DNA of 64,000 bases from Actinernus sp. WN-2022 (GCA_030867875.1 JAOWCC010001751.1:25970369-26034368), one strand, 5' to 3'. Shown: positions 49,247-60,895, numbered from the stretch's first letter. Program-made: numbers and translations. Notes: generated from the sequence alone by a model not told the origin.

Positions 49247-52200
49247 ATGGCTGACAATAATCTCCATCCCGTTTATGCTCAGGCTATTAGAAATTTGGAT
49301 CCTGCAATTCCTGCTCCGCAAGTTCCTCCTGTTCTTCGGGCACAAGCCGATCCGCCTGCTCTCGACCAAGTTAACGCGGAGCCGCGTGAGGTAATATACA
49401 GAGCTTCTATCTTCGGTTGTTTTCTCAGTGTTCTCTATTTGTGTTTTAGCGACGAGTTTTTTCTAGTTCCCTCGTTGTTGGGATTTATCTTTCACTCGAT
49501 TTTACCTTTTCCTCGGGTACCTTATAGGAAGTTTTCACCTTCAGCGTTCAGTTATTTGCGTTCATGTAGATTTGTTATTTCGCGGCCAGCTTGTTAGTTT
49601 ATAGTGGTGTTTATTGCTATCTTATAGCATTCCTACCTTTTGTTTCTTCATTTACCTTTTGGCTTTATCACGTGTTGGACTGACCCGTTGTTCAGTCGTC
49701 ATATTTTCCACTTTCGGTTTGTTATTCCGACCCGTTGTTCCGTCTAACAATGGTTGTAATTTTATCAGGTGATGGACTGACACGTTGTTCAGTCGTCATA
49801 TTTTCCATTTTTCTGCTGGTGGTACCGACCCGTTGTTCGGTCATAATGTTGTTTATAATTACTCGGGCTGCCTGTGGCAGCGCCGAGTCTTAAAATGCAA
49901 GTCGTTATTTTTTTTTTTATTCTGTGCAACAAGTCTTCTGCGCATGCGTTAAAGGTCAAATTCACACCAATCAGATTACACTGTGCTGGTCACGCAGCAA
50001 TCGCTAGATTAATTTATTTACATAATTTAATACAGTAGAGCAAGATGGCGGAAGACCCGCGAGGAACTTTCTCTCTAATTTGGGAGTCTCATCTCTCAAA
50101 TGTAAGCCAGTTTAATGTTTTATTTAACTTCACTCGTGCGAAAACCTTCCAACAGGCTCAGGATATTTCAACTGGCGCTATTGTCGGAGCCGAAGGACCG
50201 CGTTTTTTACCCAGATGGCCAGTGATTTTATTATACGACACGTACGACGAACTGAAGCCAGTGTAGACCCAGTGTAGGGGCCAGGATCCGGAAAGCTAAA
50301 ATTCGAAGAAATAGATATTGGAATCTATAAGCCTCGGCTCGCTGTGCTGCATTTAAAACATCCGAGGAGAACATCTTATTTTGGGTGAAGGCACTTCAAG
50401 ACCAATATTATGAGTCTTTTAAAAACTGTCAGAGATTTAAATTTACCGTAAGTTGGATCAGAGAGTATTGAGATCAAGTTATTTCGTTCCAGCGAGGATA
50501 TTGACCTAGCGGAAACGGTACAAGCTGTCGAAGGATTTTACTTATAATCATCCACGTCTACTTAACAACAGGAATAGTTATGTGCCAAGGCATGGGCAAA
50601 GATTGAGTTTCCTAGATTACAGATGAAAGTAGAGAACTTGATGAACGAAGAAACAGAGGTCACGCGCGACATGCTTGATAACATGAACATGTTCAACACT
50701 TTATGTTATACTAAGAAAACAAAACAAATTACAGAGCCTGCAAGTTCACAAGTCAATGAAAAACCCCAAGAGCCTGTAGTTTTGGATCAACATATCCTTG
50801 AAAACTCCAAAAGCAACATACACATGAGTCAAATTCAAACCGGAAGAGACGGAATTCTTTAGATTCTTCACGAGGATAAAAATATTTGTTAGCCCGCAAT
50901 AAGAACTCTCTCGCTGCTTTAACACCTTGATTTGTAACATGGAGGCTGACCTAACTGATATGCGTAATGAATTCTTACTCTCGTCACATCAAAACACGAA
51001 TCAAGAAACCAAACTCAGTCATTTGGAAGACAAATTAGTGCAGCAAGATAATATATACAAGACCGAAATCAAGATGCTGTCATCTCGAATATATTATTGA
51101 CCTAGAAGTTGAAAATGGCGAGTTGAAAGCGGATATAATAAAGCTGGGATCCGACTTTCAAACTTTAAAAAAATAATCAAGAATACAAAAAAGAAGACAA
51201 TGTTCCGAGACTACCCAACCTACTGAAGCTTATCAGTTTGTTCAAGAGCCATCTTTCTTACATGACAACCCGATCCCTATTCATCAGAATACATTTTCTG
51301 TGTTAAATGACGAGAGTTTACAATCACCTGACCGACAACCCACTACTAAAGAAAGGGACCATGAAGTACGGTAGTACGGTTAATTCTCGGGTTCAAAACA
51401 ATGAATATATGCCTGCTCAAATGCAGTGTGTTAAACGAATAAGTAGTGTTTAAATTAAAAGGTCAACATACGAGAAAACAAAAATATTAAATTACATATA
51501 TACTAGTGGAGCAGAGAATGCATGAAAGTCACCGCGCTGCCGGCCACTCCTAAAGACTGCTAAATTCAGCTAATAATTCTTCCCTTTGGTTATTACTAAG
51601 AGGATTTCAAATGAAAGTGTATTTCATCTTCAATCTAATGTGGCCCGAGTGAAAGCCCAGATGGGCTCTTGTTTTATTACGTGTTGGACTGACCCGTTGT
51701 TCAGTCGAATTTGGATTGGACTGACCCGTTGTTCAGTCGAATTTGTGGTACCGACCAGTTGTTCGGTCAGACGTTGTTTGTAATTTTATCACGTGTTGGA
51801 CTGACCCGTTGTTCAGTCGTACTATTTTTCACTTTCGGTTTGTTGTACCGACCCGTTGATCGGTCAAAAATTGTTAATTTCGTAACACGTGTCGGACTGA
51901 CCTGTTGTTCAGTCGAGTATGTGGTACCGACCAGTTGTTCGGTCAAAATATTGTTTCTAATTTAATCACGTGTTGGACTGACCCGTTGTTCAGTCGTAAT
52001 ATTTTCCAATTTCGGTTTGTTGTACCGACCCGTTGATCGGTCAAAAATTGTTAATTTCGTAACACGTGTCGGACTGACCTGTTGTTCAGTCGAGTATGTG
52101 GTACCGACCAGTTGTTCGGTCAAAATATTGTTTCTAATTTAATCACGTGTTGGACTGACCCGTTGTTCAGTCGTAATATTTTCCAATTTCGGTTTGTTGT

Positions 52201-53512
52201 ACCGACCCGTTGATCAGTCAAAAAAAAATTAATTTCGTAACACGTGTCGGACTGACCTGTTTTTCAGTCGAGTATGTGGTACCGACAGGTTGTTCGGTCA
52301 AAACGTTGTTTGTAATTTGATCATGTGTTGGACTGACCCGTTGTTCAGTCGTAATATTCAGTTCCATTTTTGGTTTAAATACCGACCGGTTGTTCGGTCA
52401 AAATTGGTAATTTTCGTATTGTCGTATTATATGTGGACTCACCTGTTGTTCAAACGTTTTGTTTTTCACTTTCGATGTATTTTACCAACCCGTTGTTCGG
52501 TCAAAAGCATTATAATTTTATGATCACGTGTTGGACTGACCTGTTGTTCAGTCGTAATTGTTTCCATGTTTGGTTTGTGGTACCTATCCGTTGATCGGTT
52601 TGAATGGCTATAATTTATTTCCACGTTTGTTTGTTTGTGATATTTGGCCTCAAGAGCGCAGGAGGTTATGGCAATAGGACTCTAGGTCCATTTCTAGGCC
52701 TGCCTCCGTGGGACCTACGATGTTACGTCTTTATTGGAAAAGACTTAAAGATCTAGCCATTTGCAGTGTTGTCACCAAGGCAGCACTTTCTACTCAGTTA
52801 TTTTCATACCCTGAGTGTTGGCCGTGTCTTGTTTAGCTCTAGGGCCATACCGTCTCCGGCTCTATTTGGGCAGTTTGGGGCCCTATCCTATAGCGTATTA
52901 TAGTCCTATATATTAGTTTTCCTCTTTGCTTTTTCCTTACTCGCCACTTCGTCAGCATTGCCGTCCCTCAAGTACGGGTGTCTTATGCCTTTATGCCTCA
53001 TCGAGGTTGCTTGGGGATCGACAGAGCTGGCGGGTTGCGCTTTAGCCCCCTGTTACATTTCATGTTTGCACTATCAGTTTCTCCGTTTCCCAATATCTAG
53101 ATTGTGTGCATCGGGGGGTTAACACGCCCGCCTGTCGTTTCCCAGGCCTTACTGGATTTTTGCCCTATTATACCGTGATTTGCGTGAGTTTGCTTGTTCG
53201 TTTCTATTCCTGTTTCAGCCGGCTCGGCTGGTGCACGAGCTGCAAAATGACTTTGCTTCGTTTAAGGGTGAAACGACTCAGACCGCCCTTCTGCAGGCTC
53301 TCGCATTTGTGCAGCAATTGGCATCCCGCCCACTGACGATTTTTGACGCCCATGCATCCTTAGCCGCGTTAGAAAATCTATGCGATGAAGCGATGCGTGC
53401 AGGGTATGTCAATTTAAAACGGTACCAGGCCATCCTTAGGCAGTGCCGCCCACTTAGGGAGTCCCCTGACCTGCCTGTCATCCTTACGAGGCTTCTAGGG
53501 GATAAGGAGTGA
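49247..53512 (+). CDS. gag-like protein of the Ngaro element, two exons
   Basis: Exon 1 (49247-49390, 48 codons, MADNNLHPVYAQAIRNLDPA) ends at GAG|GTAATA. A pyrimidine-rich acceptor CTATTCCTGTTTCAG ends at 53218, and exon 2 (53219-53512) resumes in the same phase with ARLVHELQNDFASFKGET to a stop after LLGDKE. The predicted protein is 145 residues of helical gag-like sequence. A CCHC knuckle (RCFQCGQVGHTQRTCRV, 53637-53690) lies downstream in another frame and probably belonged to the same gag. The 3.8-kb intron holds the hairpin repeat array and an insertion. Splicing is inferred from consensus sites and phase. Confidence 0.55.
49667..49850. repeat. hairpin-unit array, first block
   Basis: Four units alternate between GACTGA-CCCGTTGT-TCAGTC and ACCGA-CCCGTTGT-TCGGT types, the same as at 51675-52600. 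Confidence 0.85.
49851..51674. other. insertion splitting the hairpin array; decayed coding remnants
   Basis: About 1.8 kb with broken frames: 50045-50266 (MAEDPRGTFSLIWESHLSNV), 50623-50862 (LMNEETEVTRDMLDNMNMF) and a coiled-coil-like piece at 50940-51100 (LEDKLVQQDNIYKTEIKML). The pieces could be one dead gene or a LINE ORF1-like protein; I do not recognise it. The start has CGGGCTGCCTGTGGCAGCGC. Confidence 0.4.
51675..52600. repeat. hairpin-unit array, main block (about 21 units)
   Basis: GGACTGACCCGTTGTTCAGTC and TACCGACCAGTTGTTCGGTC types alternate roughly every 45-55 bp, with a higher-order period of 177 bp (for example 51966 to 52143). The loop CC(C/A/T)GTTG(T/A) is constant while the stem differs in a compensated way between types. 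Confidence 0.9.
52601..53218. other. 3' part of the gag intron, no gene seen
   Basis: No supported frame; ends in the splice acceptor at 53218. Confidence 0.5.
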
Positions 53513-53619
53513 GGTATGATGTCCATCGTCCATTGCCCAGGTTATGAAGCAACAGCCACGACTCAACCCCAGGGCTTCCCCTTACTCCATTCCTTCCCAT
53601 CCTATTACATACACCGCCG

Positions 53620-53700
53620 GTAAGTCATTTCGTGGCCGGTGTTTTCAGTGTGGTCAGGTCGGGCACACCCAGAGGACATGCAGAGTCCAACCTTCGGGTA
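53620..53700 (+). pseudogene. gag CCHC zinc-knuckle fragment
   Basis: CFQCGQVGHTQRTC has the C-x2-C-x4-H-x4-C spacing of retroelement nucleocapsids. It is out of frame with exon 2 of the gag-like gene. Confidence 0.7.
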
Positions 53701-54203
53701 GACGTGGGAGACGATAGAATTTTCAGTGCATGGCCGTTGCTTCCGGTTGTTAGACTCGCTCATAGAACATGCGTATCGCTACCCTGGACTGGTCGCGGTG
53801 CTAGACAGTATCTCACAACTAGGCGTTTATAGCATCTCGCTTCGAGGCTATTATGTTATCTGTTTATTTGTTGTGTATTGCATGATTCCTTGGATGCAAT
53901 AAAATTAACATATCTTGGATACCTTGGTTCTTGTTTCCTTTGTCCTTTGTCCCCTTATTTACATTTCTTTAGTTGGCGAGTTATTGGCCATCCATTACCC
54001 CTTTCGTTTTTTTTTCTTTCTTTCCCTAGCCTCCTTTTAAAAAGGAAAAAGTTCAGGGGTACACGTCTTCCGGGGAGTTCTATGACATCCTCCCCTCCTC
54101 GGTATCTTGGTGCGATATCACTGGCGCCTCCCGTCCCCCATATGGACCTCTCCCTGATCCAGTTCTCGTGTTCCAACAATAGATATGGGGGTCCCCCACC
54201 ATA

Positions 54204-55264
54204 TTGCAGTTTAGAGGCCCTACTACCTTTGTTGCCGGAGGGCTTCATAATCATGTTGACTCGTGGAAGGTCGTGTTAGAGCATTTCCACAAGAAATATG
54301 AGATATTTTCTTATATCGCCCAGGGTGTACATGTGTTGGATTTCATTAGTCCCTTCATAGGAACTTTCTTAGGGAAAACCTATGATTCGTACTTCCCTCC
54401 TACAGTCTCGTTCCCTAACCGTCCGGCTTTACCTCATATCCGACACCATTATAGAGCGTGTCAGGAATTGGTTCTCTTTTTGTTTGGGGAAAAGGTGGTC
54501 AGGTTTCACCCCCATATTTGGTAATGCCTATTGTCATCGAACCTACTAAGCCCCGGATGTGCCACGATGAAAGGTTTCTGAACCTGTGGATCACCACATA
54601 ACGTAGTCTAGTTACGCTAGACTACCCTTCAGGGCTGCTCTCATTTTCAAACTGTTATGGACGACAAGAATGGCTATAACTATATCCGTCTTACAAGAGA
54701 GAGCTCCGAATATTTGGTCTCGAGTGGAACGGCTAGTTTTTCTGCTATACCACTTTACCTTTTGGTTGGAAAGGCAGTGCCTACATTTACCACACGACTG
54801 GTTTAGCGGCAACTAGTTACATCAGGTCCTTGTGCGTTCCTTGTTCTCAATACATTGACGACAGACATATTGGTCAACTTGCCTCGTCGTCTAAGAGCCA
54901 ACGGGTCGCAAAATGGTCTGGTTTCCAGCTTGCAGAGGCAGCCGCGTATATCGCGTGTCATACCCTAGTAAACTTGGGTTATTCTATCGCCCTGTCCAAG
55001 TCATTCCTCACCCCATGTAAGGTAGTACAGTACCTTGGCTTCTTGGTTGACTCCCAACGATTGGCATTTATTCTTACTATAGAAAAGAGAGCTCGCTTCG
55101 CAGCACTTAGGGATTCCATCCTTGAACATGAATCCATTTCACTTAAAAATTTACAAAGATTTTGTGGCAAGGCGAACTCCTTCAGTATGGCTTCTTTGTC
55201 TCTAGATCGGGGTTTCCCAGGTTTGTGGACCAGCAGCAGCGTGCAAGGAGTGTGGTTATGCTAA
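54204..55264 (+). pseudogene. Ngaro-type reverse transcriptase, broken
   Basis: Pieces in several frames: VDSWKVVLEHFHKKYEIF near 54260, CHDERFLNLW-like codons near 54560-54595, and SQYIDDRHIGQL (catalytic YIDD, near 54848), SIALSKSFLTP, VVQYLGFLVDS and FCGKANSFSMA in the frame 54830-55264. The motifs match the minus-strand RT at 39106-40007 but are clearly diverged. RNase H does not follow; sequence jumps to the recombinase zinc ribbon. Confidence 0.8.
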
Positions 55265-55520
55265 CGATGATTGCTTCCATTTCTGCCAAAATTGCGGATC
55301 TCAGAGACACTCGGCGGTCTCGCTTCTAGATCTCTTGAGATAGATACTCAACCGTTAGACATAAGGATAAACGAGCTACAATCCAAGAAATCTGGGAAAC
55401 CTTACGAGAAGCAAAAACGCAGCATTCAGGCGGAATTGTCTAGCTTCCTTATGCATCTGCTTACCCCGAAGAATCTCCGGTCGTGCTCCTCGCTGGACGT
55501 AGTGCGCTTCTTAGTGTGTT
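55236..55520 (+). pseudogene. N-terminal zinc ribbon of a deleted tyrosine recombinase
   Basis: CKECGYANDDCFHFCQNCG parallels the zinc ribbon at about 38030-38090 in the other YR element, followed by a basic helical region and LDVVRFLV. The catalytic core is absent. Confidence 0.7.
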
Positions 55521-55921
55521 AACCCGGGGTTACCATATCAGGCAGAGCTTATTGCCGCAGAATACTCCTCCAAAAACTCCCTACAGGGCCTCGAGATGGC
55601 TTTTCCTTAGATTTTGCACGTATTGGTATATGTAAGTTCGCGTCCTCTCCCACATTGATCCCATGTAACATTTGGACATTTATTTATTAAACTTGGTTTA
55701 GTGTGTTTGTACGAGATGAGTATTGGTGGTTCGGGGGTTTGGGGAGAGGTGAGTTACGGGGTCACATTGGGTTAGGTTCGGAGGGAAGACTCGGGTTTTG
55801 GGGGTTTGGGGGTGAGGCGAGTTATGGGTCAGTGTCACATTGGGTTAGGTTCGGAAGGGTTAGACTTCCCCCTTAGGGTTTCCTAGTATTATAGAATGGG
55901 GATAAGCTCTGCGGCGAGGGA

Positions 55922-55995
55922 TTATCTTATCCCATATCTTAATCAACCATGCCTAATGGCCATTGTGAGCGGGGCAACCAGTGAGAATAATACCA
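55922..55995 (+). repeat. split direct repeat B1
   Basis: 74 bp matching 56269-56342 with one or two differences (CATGCCTAATGGCCATTGTG); runs straight into A2. Confidence 0.85.
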
Positions 55996-56153
55996 CATTC
56001 TCACTGAGAAACGCGCTAAAATGGTCATTTAACCCCAGGGGTGTTATGTAACGCCACGTGAGCATCCTAATTAACTAGGCTATATATTGTACGCCCATCT
56101 TAAGTCCATGTAGTTAGCAGAACTCGGTCAGAAGACGCCATCCTTCCGGCGAG
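55996..56153 (+). repeat. split direct repeat A2
   Basis: 158 bp copy of A1. It stops just before the position of the gag ATG in A1. Confidence 0.9.
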
Positions 56154-56268
56154 TAGTTGGGCGGAACCTATCTTGCACGTTACTGGATGGGTGGTGGGGA
56201 GGGGCGGTGGTTTTCCCTCCCACCCTTCCCTATCTTCCTGGAGCTCTCGCTCCAATGCGTCATCGGGC

Positions 56269-56342
56269 TTATCTTATCCCATATCTTAATCAACCATGCC
56301 TAATGGCCATTGTGAGCGGGGCGACCAGTGAGAATAATACCA
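56269..56342 (+). repeat. split direct repeat B2, element 3' end
   Basis: Second copy of B1; similarity ends at AATAATACCA. Confidence 0.85.
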
Positions 56343-58757
56343 TGTTTAGTAAGTTTAACGCGAACATCTTAATGACGTCACAATGACGTCATTTATCGGC
56401 CATATATAATAGGTTTCTCCATATTTTCAAATACCTGTAAGATGCTAAAATGTTACATTTTTCGATTCTCCTCTTGTTGGGAACAAAGTAATCGAAAACC
56501 CGATTTCGATTGGTTAAGAGGAAGAAAAGTTATTGAATTTTGAATGTTCGTAATTTTCCCGCCAAGTTTTGGCGGGAAATAAACAACATAAGAGCATTTA
56601 TGAAACATATTTCTTGAAATAACTTTTGGAATCTTAAATATTATTACATGGCAATTTAGAAACTTAAACCTTAGTACCTAAAATCGTATGTTTTTAGAAT
56701 TGTAATTTTTAATAGATAAATGCTTTGCTTACATTGAAAAAAAAAAAACGTAAAAGGCATCACTATGACGTCTTAAGTATTTGAAAACGCCCTCTAAATA
56801 TAGGTGAGTGAGCATTATATCTATATAATTTTAGGACTGCCCTTCTAACAAACTAAGTATTTGCAATATCGAGTTTTTGTTTTACAGTAGAAAGCACATT
56901 ACGTCAGATATGACGTCATGAAAATATTAAATCCTTAATAACTTTGGTAATATTTATCATAGACTTCAAAATTGTGCCAAATGAAAACGCATCGCCATAC
57001 CTTCGTTATATCATACTTTACTTTAAACGTCTATTTAAAGAGGAATTTGACCCAAAAAGGAGCTAATTCTTATGACATCGCAATAATGTACAATTGAGTG
57101 GGGGGTACATTTTTTGATGATAAAAAATGGGCAGGGTACAGTTTTAGCTTTTGTGTTTTCGTGCAATAGGGTGACTTTTAATTCAAACTATTCAACAACA
57201 CTAAAAATAACTTTAGATTTTCAAGGATTTTTTAACTGTGTTTGAATGGAGCAATATTGACAGCTATTTTGGGCTCCCTGTTGGGTGCAACATCACAGGA
57301 AGCCCAAATTTCCGTGCCCAGTCCCTAGTCTACTCGTCCACTAAGAGGGTTTTCAAAGATGGCAGATCAGAGGGGGGTAAAATTTTTGTACTGGAAAGAA
57401 AGGCATGGCGATTACGCCGTAATGGTCGCCAATAAGTCTGTACGGCCAAATGTACTGAATCCTTTAAATAGTAAAATTAATATCTAAGTCGGCATAGATC
57501 TGGCTGATCGGCGCAGCGGGGCTGGAGTGGCCGCAGGATCGATCTTGTGGCAGCCGAGGGTCCAAGGGAGGCAACTGTACTTCAGTTATTACAACTGAAC
57601 TAGTACTGAGGCTGGTGGCGGTGTTCTTTGTAACCAAATTAATCATATGCTCAACGAAATTTCTCGATTCTGATTGGCTGAGAGAGAAACAATTACATCC
57701 GTAATTGCAAAGTTTGGGACCGAGGTGTGTTTGAATATAACTGTACTTAAAATCAGAATTGACAATCTCTAAATCAAAAGCTTCAGAATGATATCAAAGT
57801 ACCAAAAACATGGCTGTGAACAACTTTACGTGGAGGAGTTTTTCTGAAGATATTCCGAAAATGCCATTACTGCGCTGTGGTAATGGCAAAAACATGTCAA
57901 ACACTGTTAAGTTATTTTACAGATTTTCCTGGTATTTCCGAAGATTGTCCAACTGAATCGAGAAATGTTGTTGAGTTTTCTTGTGCAATTTGGGATTAAT
58001 TTAAACTCATGTTTTTGAAAGAGCTCAAATAAACTGTATGACGGCAACGACAGTGACGCAACTACTTTAATATCCACCTTCAATACGTTAAAACTATAAC
58101 GGATTTCCAAAGTGTTTATATAGAACTACCCCACAGCCCACTAAATATAGCTATAACAATTAATTATGATGATGAAAATATACGTAAAATATTGATATAA
58201 ATTGGTAAGAGTTCAGTAGAGTAAATTATATTATTTTATCTTCAATGAGTGTGTATTGGCAACAGCATTTGTACTGGCTTGTTTTTAAGATTAATTTAAC
58301 CTCTCTACCGCAATTTTGTAACGGATTTAAAGTATTTTGCATGCAAAGGATTGTGGGTAAAGGTACAAGTCACCATCTTTCTCGGTACTGTGAACTGGCT
58401 GACTATAAACCTAAGGAGAGAACTCACATTCTAAAAATACACATAAAGCACTTTATGATGTAAACTGGCCTAAGTATGTAGCTTTTATACGATTACATAC
58501 TGTCAGTGCTTACAGTTTATGCTCACTATCAGCCCCTAATCAATATTTAAAAAAATTATTAGAAAAACAAAAGAAGTACTAAAGGACATTCCAGGACTGA
58601 CAGCTGCTTAAGGATTTTAATAATTTGCCATCACAAATAAGATGCATCACCAAGTTAAGTATCCTAAATTTATTAGAATGGTTCAAATGATTGTTCTTAT
58701 TTAGGGCCAACAAACAGTAATATCCATTATCATTTCTATTTGGCACCACTATTGAAC
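56343..58757. other. intergenic, no gene seen
   Basis: AT-rich. Frames at 57238-57435 and 58245-58463 show no domain. The LINE-free stretch includes GACGTCACAATGACGTCA near 56375. Confidence 0.45.
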
Positions 58758-58945
58758 CGGCAGGTGTAAAGTACAGGTCAGGTTACAGGTCAGGTCACTT
58801 CTTGTTTACCTGTGAACCCTAGCTCTAGGTGAGTGAGAACCCGTCGTTTACCTGTGAACTTGTCCGATGGTTAGGGTTAGGTTTGTGGTTCGGATTAGGA
58901 TTTGACTTAGAATTAACAACCTGACCTGTACTTTACACCTGCCGC
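58758..58945. repeat. MITE with 26-bp inverted ends
   Basis: CGGCAGGTGTAAAGTACAGG and CCTGTACTTTACACCTGCCG form the ends; internal CAGGTCAGGT and TTTACCTGTGAAC repeats. Confidence 0.8.
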
Positions 58946-59491
58946 TATTGAACGTCTGTTCTATTTATTGCTTATTTATTACTCATCTTAGACATTGTGC
59001 CTATTTATTCTTTCCTGCTGATTTTGTAGTTAGCTTGTATCTCCATATGGTTATCATATTACTATTATTGTTAATAATTATTACCATTTTTTACTTTAAC
59101 TTGTAACTTTATTCATTAGATCATTACCAAGGTTTTATTTGCATTGGTAGCCACAATGAAGAACATTATTTTTATTATTAGTAGTAATAGTATTTAAGAG
59201 ACATTTTATTTTTTAGCATCAGTAACATTAATTCTATATTAGCAAAATTTGTACATTTATATTAATAGGCAAAGAGCCACCTAGTGGCTATAGTAAGAAT
59301 GAGTAATGATCCCAGCTTCCCTGTTTTGTATAGTTTCTGGAGTCTCTCGGACAGACATTTACCTCCCCATGTGATGCTGCAACAGTTGAAATATGGCAGC
59401 CCCAATGCTTTATAGTTACATCATAATTACAGTTTTGTGAGGTACAAGGGTCCTTACACTATATCATAGCCCAAGCCTATGATCTGTATAT
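58946..59491. other. intergenic, no gene seen
   Basis: AT-rich, rich in TTATTA; nothing recognised. Confidence 0.45.
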
Positions 59492-59893
59492 TACAATGTA
59501 AGTGATTACAAGAAGGTATATGGGAATTTCACTATTATCGCTGTGATGCTCTTAAATCTAACAAAATGTTTCAGAAACCTCTGCCTTCCCTTGTAGTCAT
59601 TACCTTTAATGTTTATGGGGATTCCTGGGCCCTTTAGCCACGATTCAGGGTGGTTTTTGATTTTGTGATTTTCTCCCCTAAGAAGAAAATTAATATTACA
59701 GTATAGCAGAGTGAAAAATCATGAAATCAAAAAACACCCTGAATTAAGGCAAAATGGTCCAGGAATCGCCATAGACATTAAAGGTAATGACTACAAGGGC
59801 AAGTGAAGGTTTTTGAAACATTTTATTAGATGTATAAAGTGCATCACAGCAATAATAGAGAAATATCCATACATTCTCTTGTAACTGTAAGTA
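59492..59893. mobile_element. fold-back MITE downstream of the uricolytic gene
   Basis: Arms 59492-59676 and 59709-59893 are inverted copies (CTTGTAGTCATTACCTTTAA / TTAAAGGTAATGACTACAAG). The right arm carries, on the minus strand, the AATAAA at 59822-59827. Confidence 0.85.
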
Positions 59894-59975
59894 ATAGATA
59901 CAGAATGAGTGGCCATGCTTTATGGGAGATCAGAGGTGCCCTATATAGTGTATTCTGTAGGCGGTTTAGCTGATT

Positions 59976-60509
59976 TTAGAGTTTTGATTCTCCGCATTCA
60001 ACTAAATCTTTGAGCCTGAGTAGCATAATTTTCTTCACCTCCTCTATTCCAGTGTGAAGCTCTGTTTGAGGGTCGTTCCTGACTCTGCGCTGAATCCCAT
60101 TTAGAATGGCCTCCTTTTTGTTCTGACGAGCACAAATTATGAATGGAAATCCAAACTTGTGACGATAGTTATAATTACAAGAAGCAAGGATATCGGTCTC
60201 TTCCTTAGTCAGGTTGCCAAGCCCAGCTTGTGCCTGTTCTCGCTTGGATGCAGCTGTTAGTGCATCCATACTGGCCAGACGTCCAGCGAGATCAGGATGA
60301 CATCGAAGAATCCCTTCCTTCCCAATCGTTGGCAAATCGTCAATAAATTCGCAGAGAGCGTCGTATAGATGATCAAACGTTGCAAATGGACGCTTCATAC
60401 ATATGGCCGCAGAGCAAAGTGAAGTCATTTCTACTACGTTTCCAAATCGCTCAATGAATTCTTCTGAGCTTAGGCTGTTCACATCCGACATAACCAGTTT
60501 GTTTGCCAT
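59976..60509 (-). CDS. URAD: OHCU decarboxylase (uric acid degradation), peroxisomal
   Basis: A 177-residue enzyme that decarboxylates 2-oxo-4-hydroxy-4-carboxy-5-ureidoimidazoline to S-allantoin, the last step of urate oxidation. The catalytic His71 is in RCHPDLAG; SKREQAQAGL (88-97), YRHKFGFPFI (115-124) and RRVRNDPQTEL (141-151) are family hallmarks. It ends in SKL, a canonical PTS1 peroxisome signal, where the pathway works. Length is normal and the coding part is one exon. A TTTTTCAG acceptor just upstream (about 60532) suggests a 5' UTR exon. AATAAA for polyadenylation is at 59827-59822, inside a MITE arm. Confidence 0.93.
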   Translation of the reverse strand: MANKLVMSDVNSLSSEEFIERFGNVVEMTSLCSAAICMKRPFATFDHLYDALCEFIDDLPTIGKEGILRCHPDLAGRLASMDALTAASKREQAQAGLGNLTKEETDILASCNYNYRHKFGFPFIICARQNKKEAILNGIQRRVRNDPQTELHTGIEEVKKIMLLRLKDLVECGESKL

Positions 60510-60744
60510 CTCATAACTGTACCCGTACCTGAAAAAGATGAGTGTACTTTACCCACAATCCTTTGCGCGCGAAACCTCAAATGGTAGTAAAAATAACAAA
60601 ATCTTAAAAATAACAAAATCTTAAAAAAACAAAACTTAAAAACAAGTACAGTCTAAGTGCTGTTGCCAATACACTATCATTGAAATGACTAGAGGGTTTC
60701 TACGTGTTTCTTTTACTGTGCTGGTCAAATGTTTTCGGTGGGCA

Positions 60745-60895
60745 ACCTCGTCCCCAGTGTCTTCTGATAACGTCAACGTCAACCTCGTAACCAGGGATCC
60801 AAGATGGCGGCTATACACTCTTCACTCTTCACGCTTCACGCGCCTAATTTTTGTCAAATACATAGGCGCATAAAGACCCCTGGGAACGAGGTTGC
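60745..60895. repeat. palindromic MITE of the AAGATGGCGGC family
   Basis: CAACCTCGTCCCCAGTGTCT and CCCCTGGGAACGAGGTTGC are inverted ends; related to 34921-34970 and 42329-42390. It lies between the divergent URAD and SLC5A-like genes. Confidence 0.7.

Larger units (their letters stand above)
49083..56342 (+). mobile_element. Ngaro-type retroelement with complete split direct repeats, internally deleted
   Basis: The layout is A1 (49083-49242), gag/pol remnants, B1 (55922-55995), A2 (55996-56153), B2 (56269-56342): the A1-ORF-B1-A2-B2 split-repeat structure of Ngaro/PAT elements. A1 and A2 differ only by a GA indel. Inside, gag has an intron, RT is broken, RNase H is missing and the recombinase keeps only its zinc-ribbon N-terminus. 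Near-identical repeats with dead genes suggest a non-autonomous copy mobilised in trans. Confidence 0.8.

Noticed and set aside
51586..52523. Frames in the hairpin array with repeated CWTDPLFS/VPTSCSV peptides
   Set aside because: They only translate the repeat unit and are broken by stops; the array lies in an inferred intron.
53878..54279. 133-codon frame before the RT remnant
   Set aside because: Pyrimidine-rich sequence with hydrophobic low-complexity translation; no RT or gag motif until about 54204.
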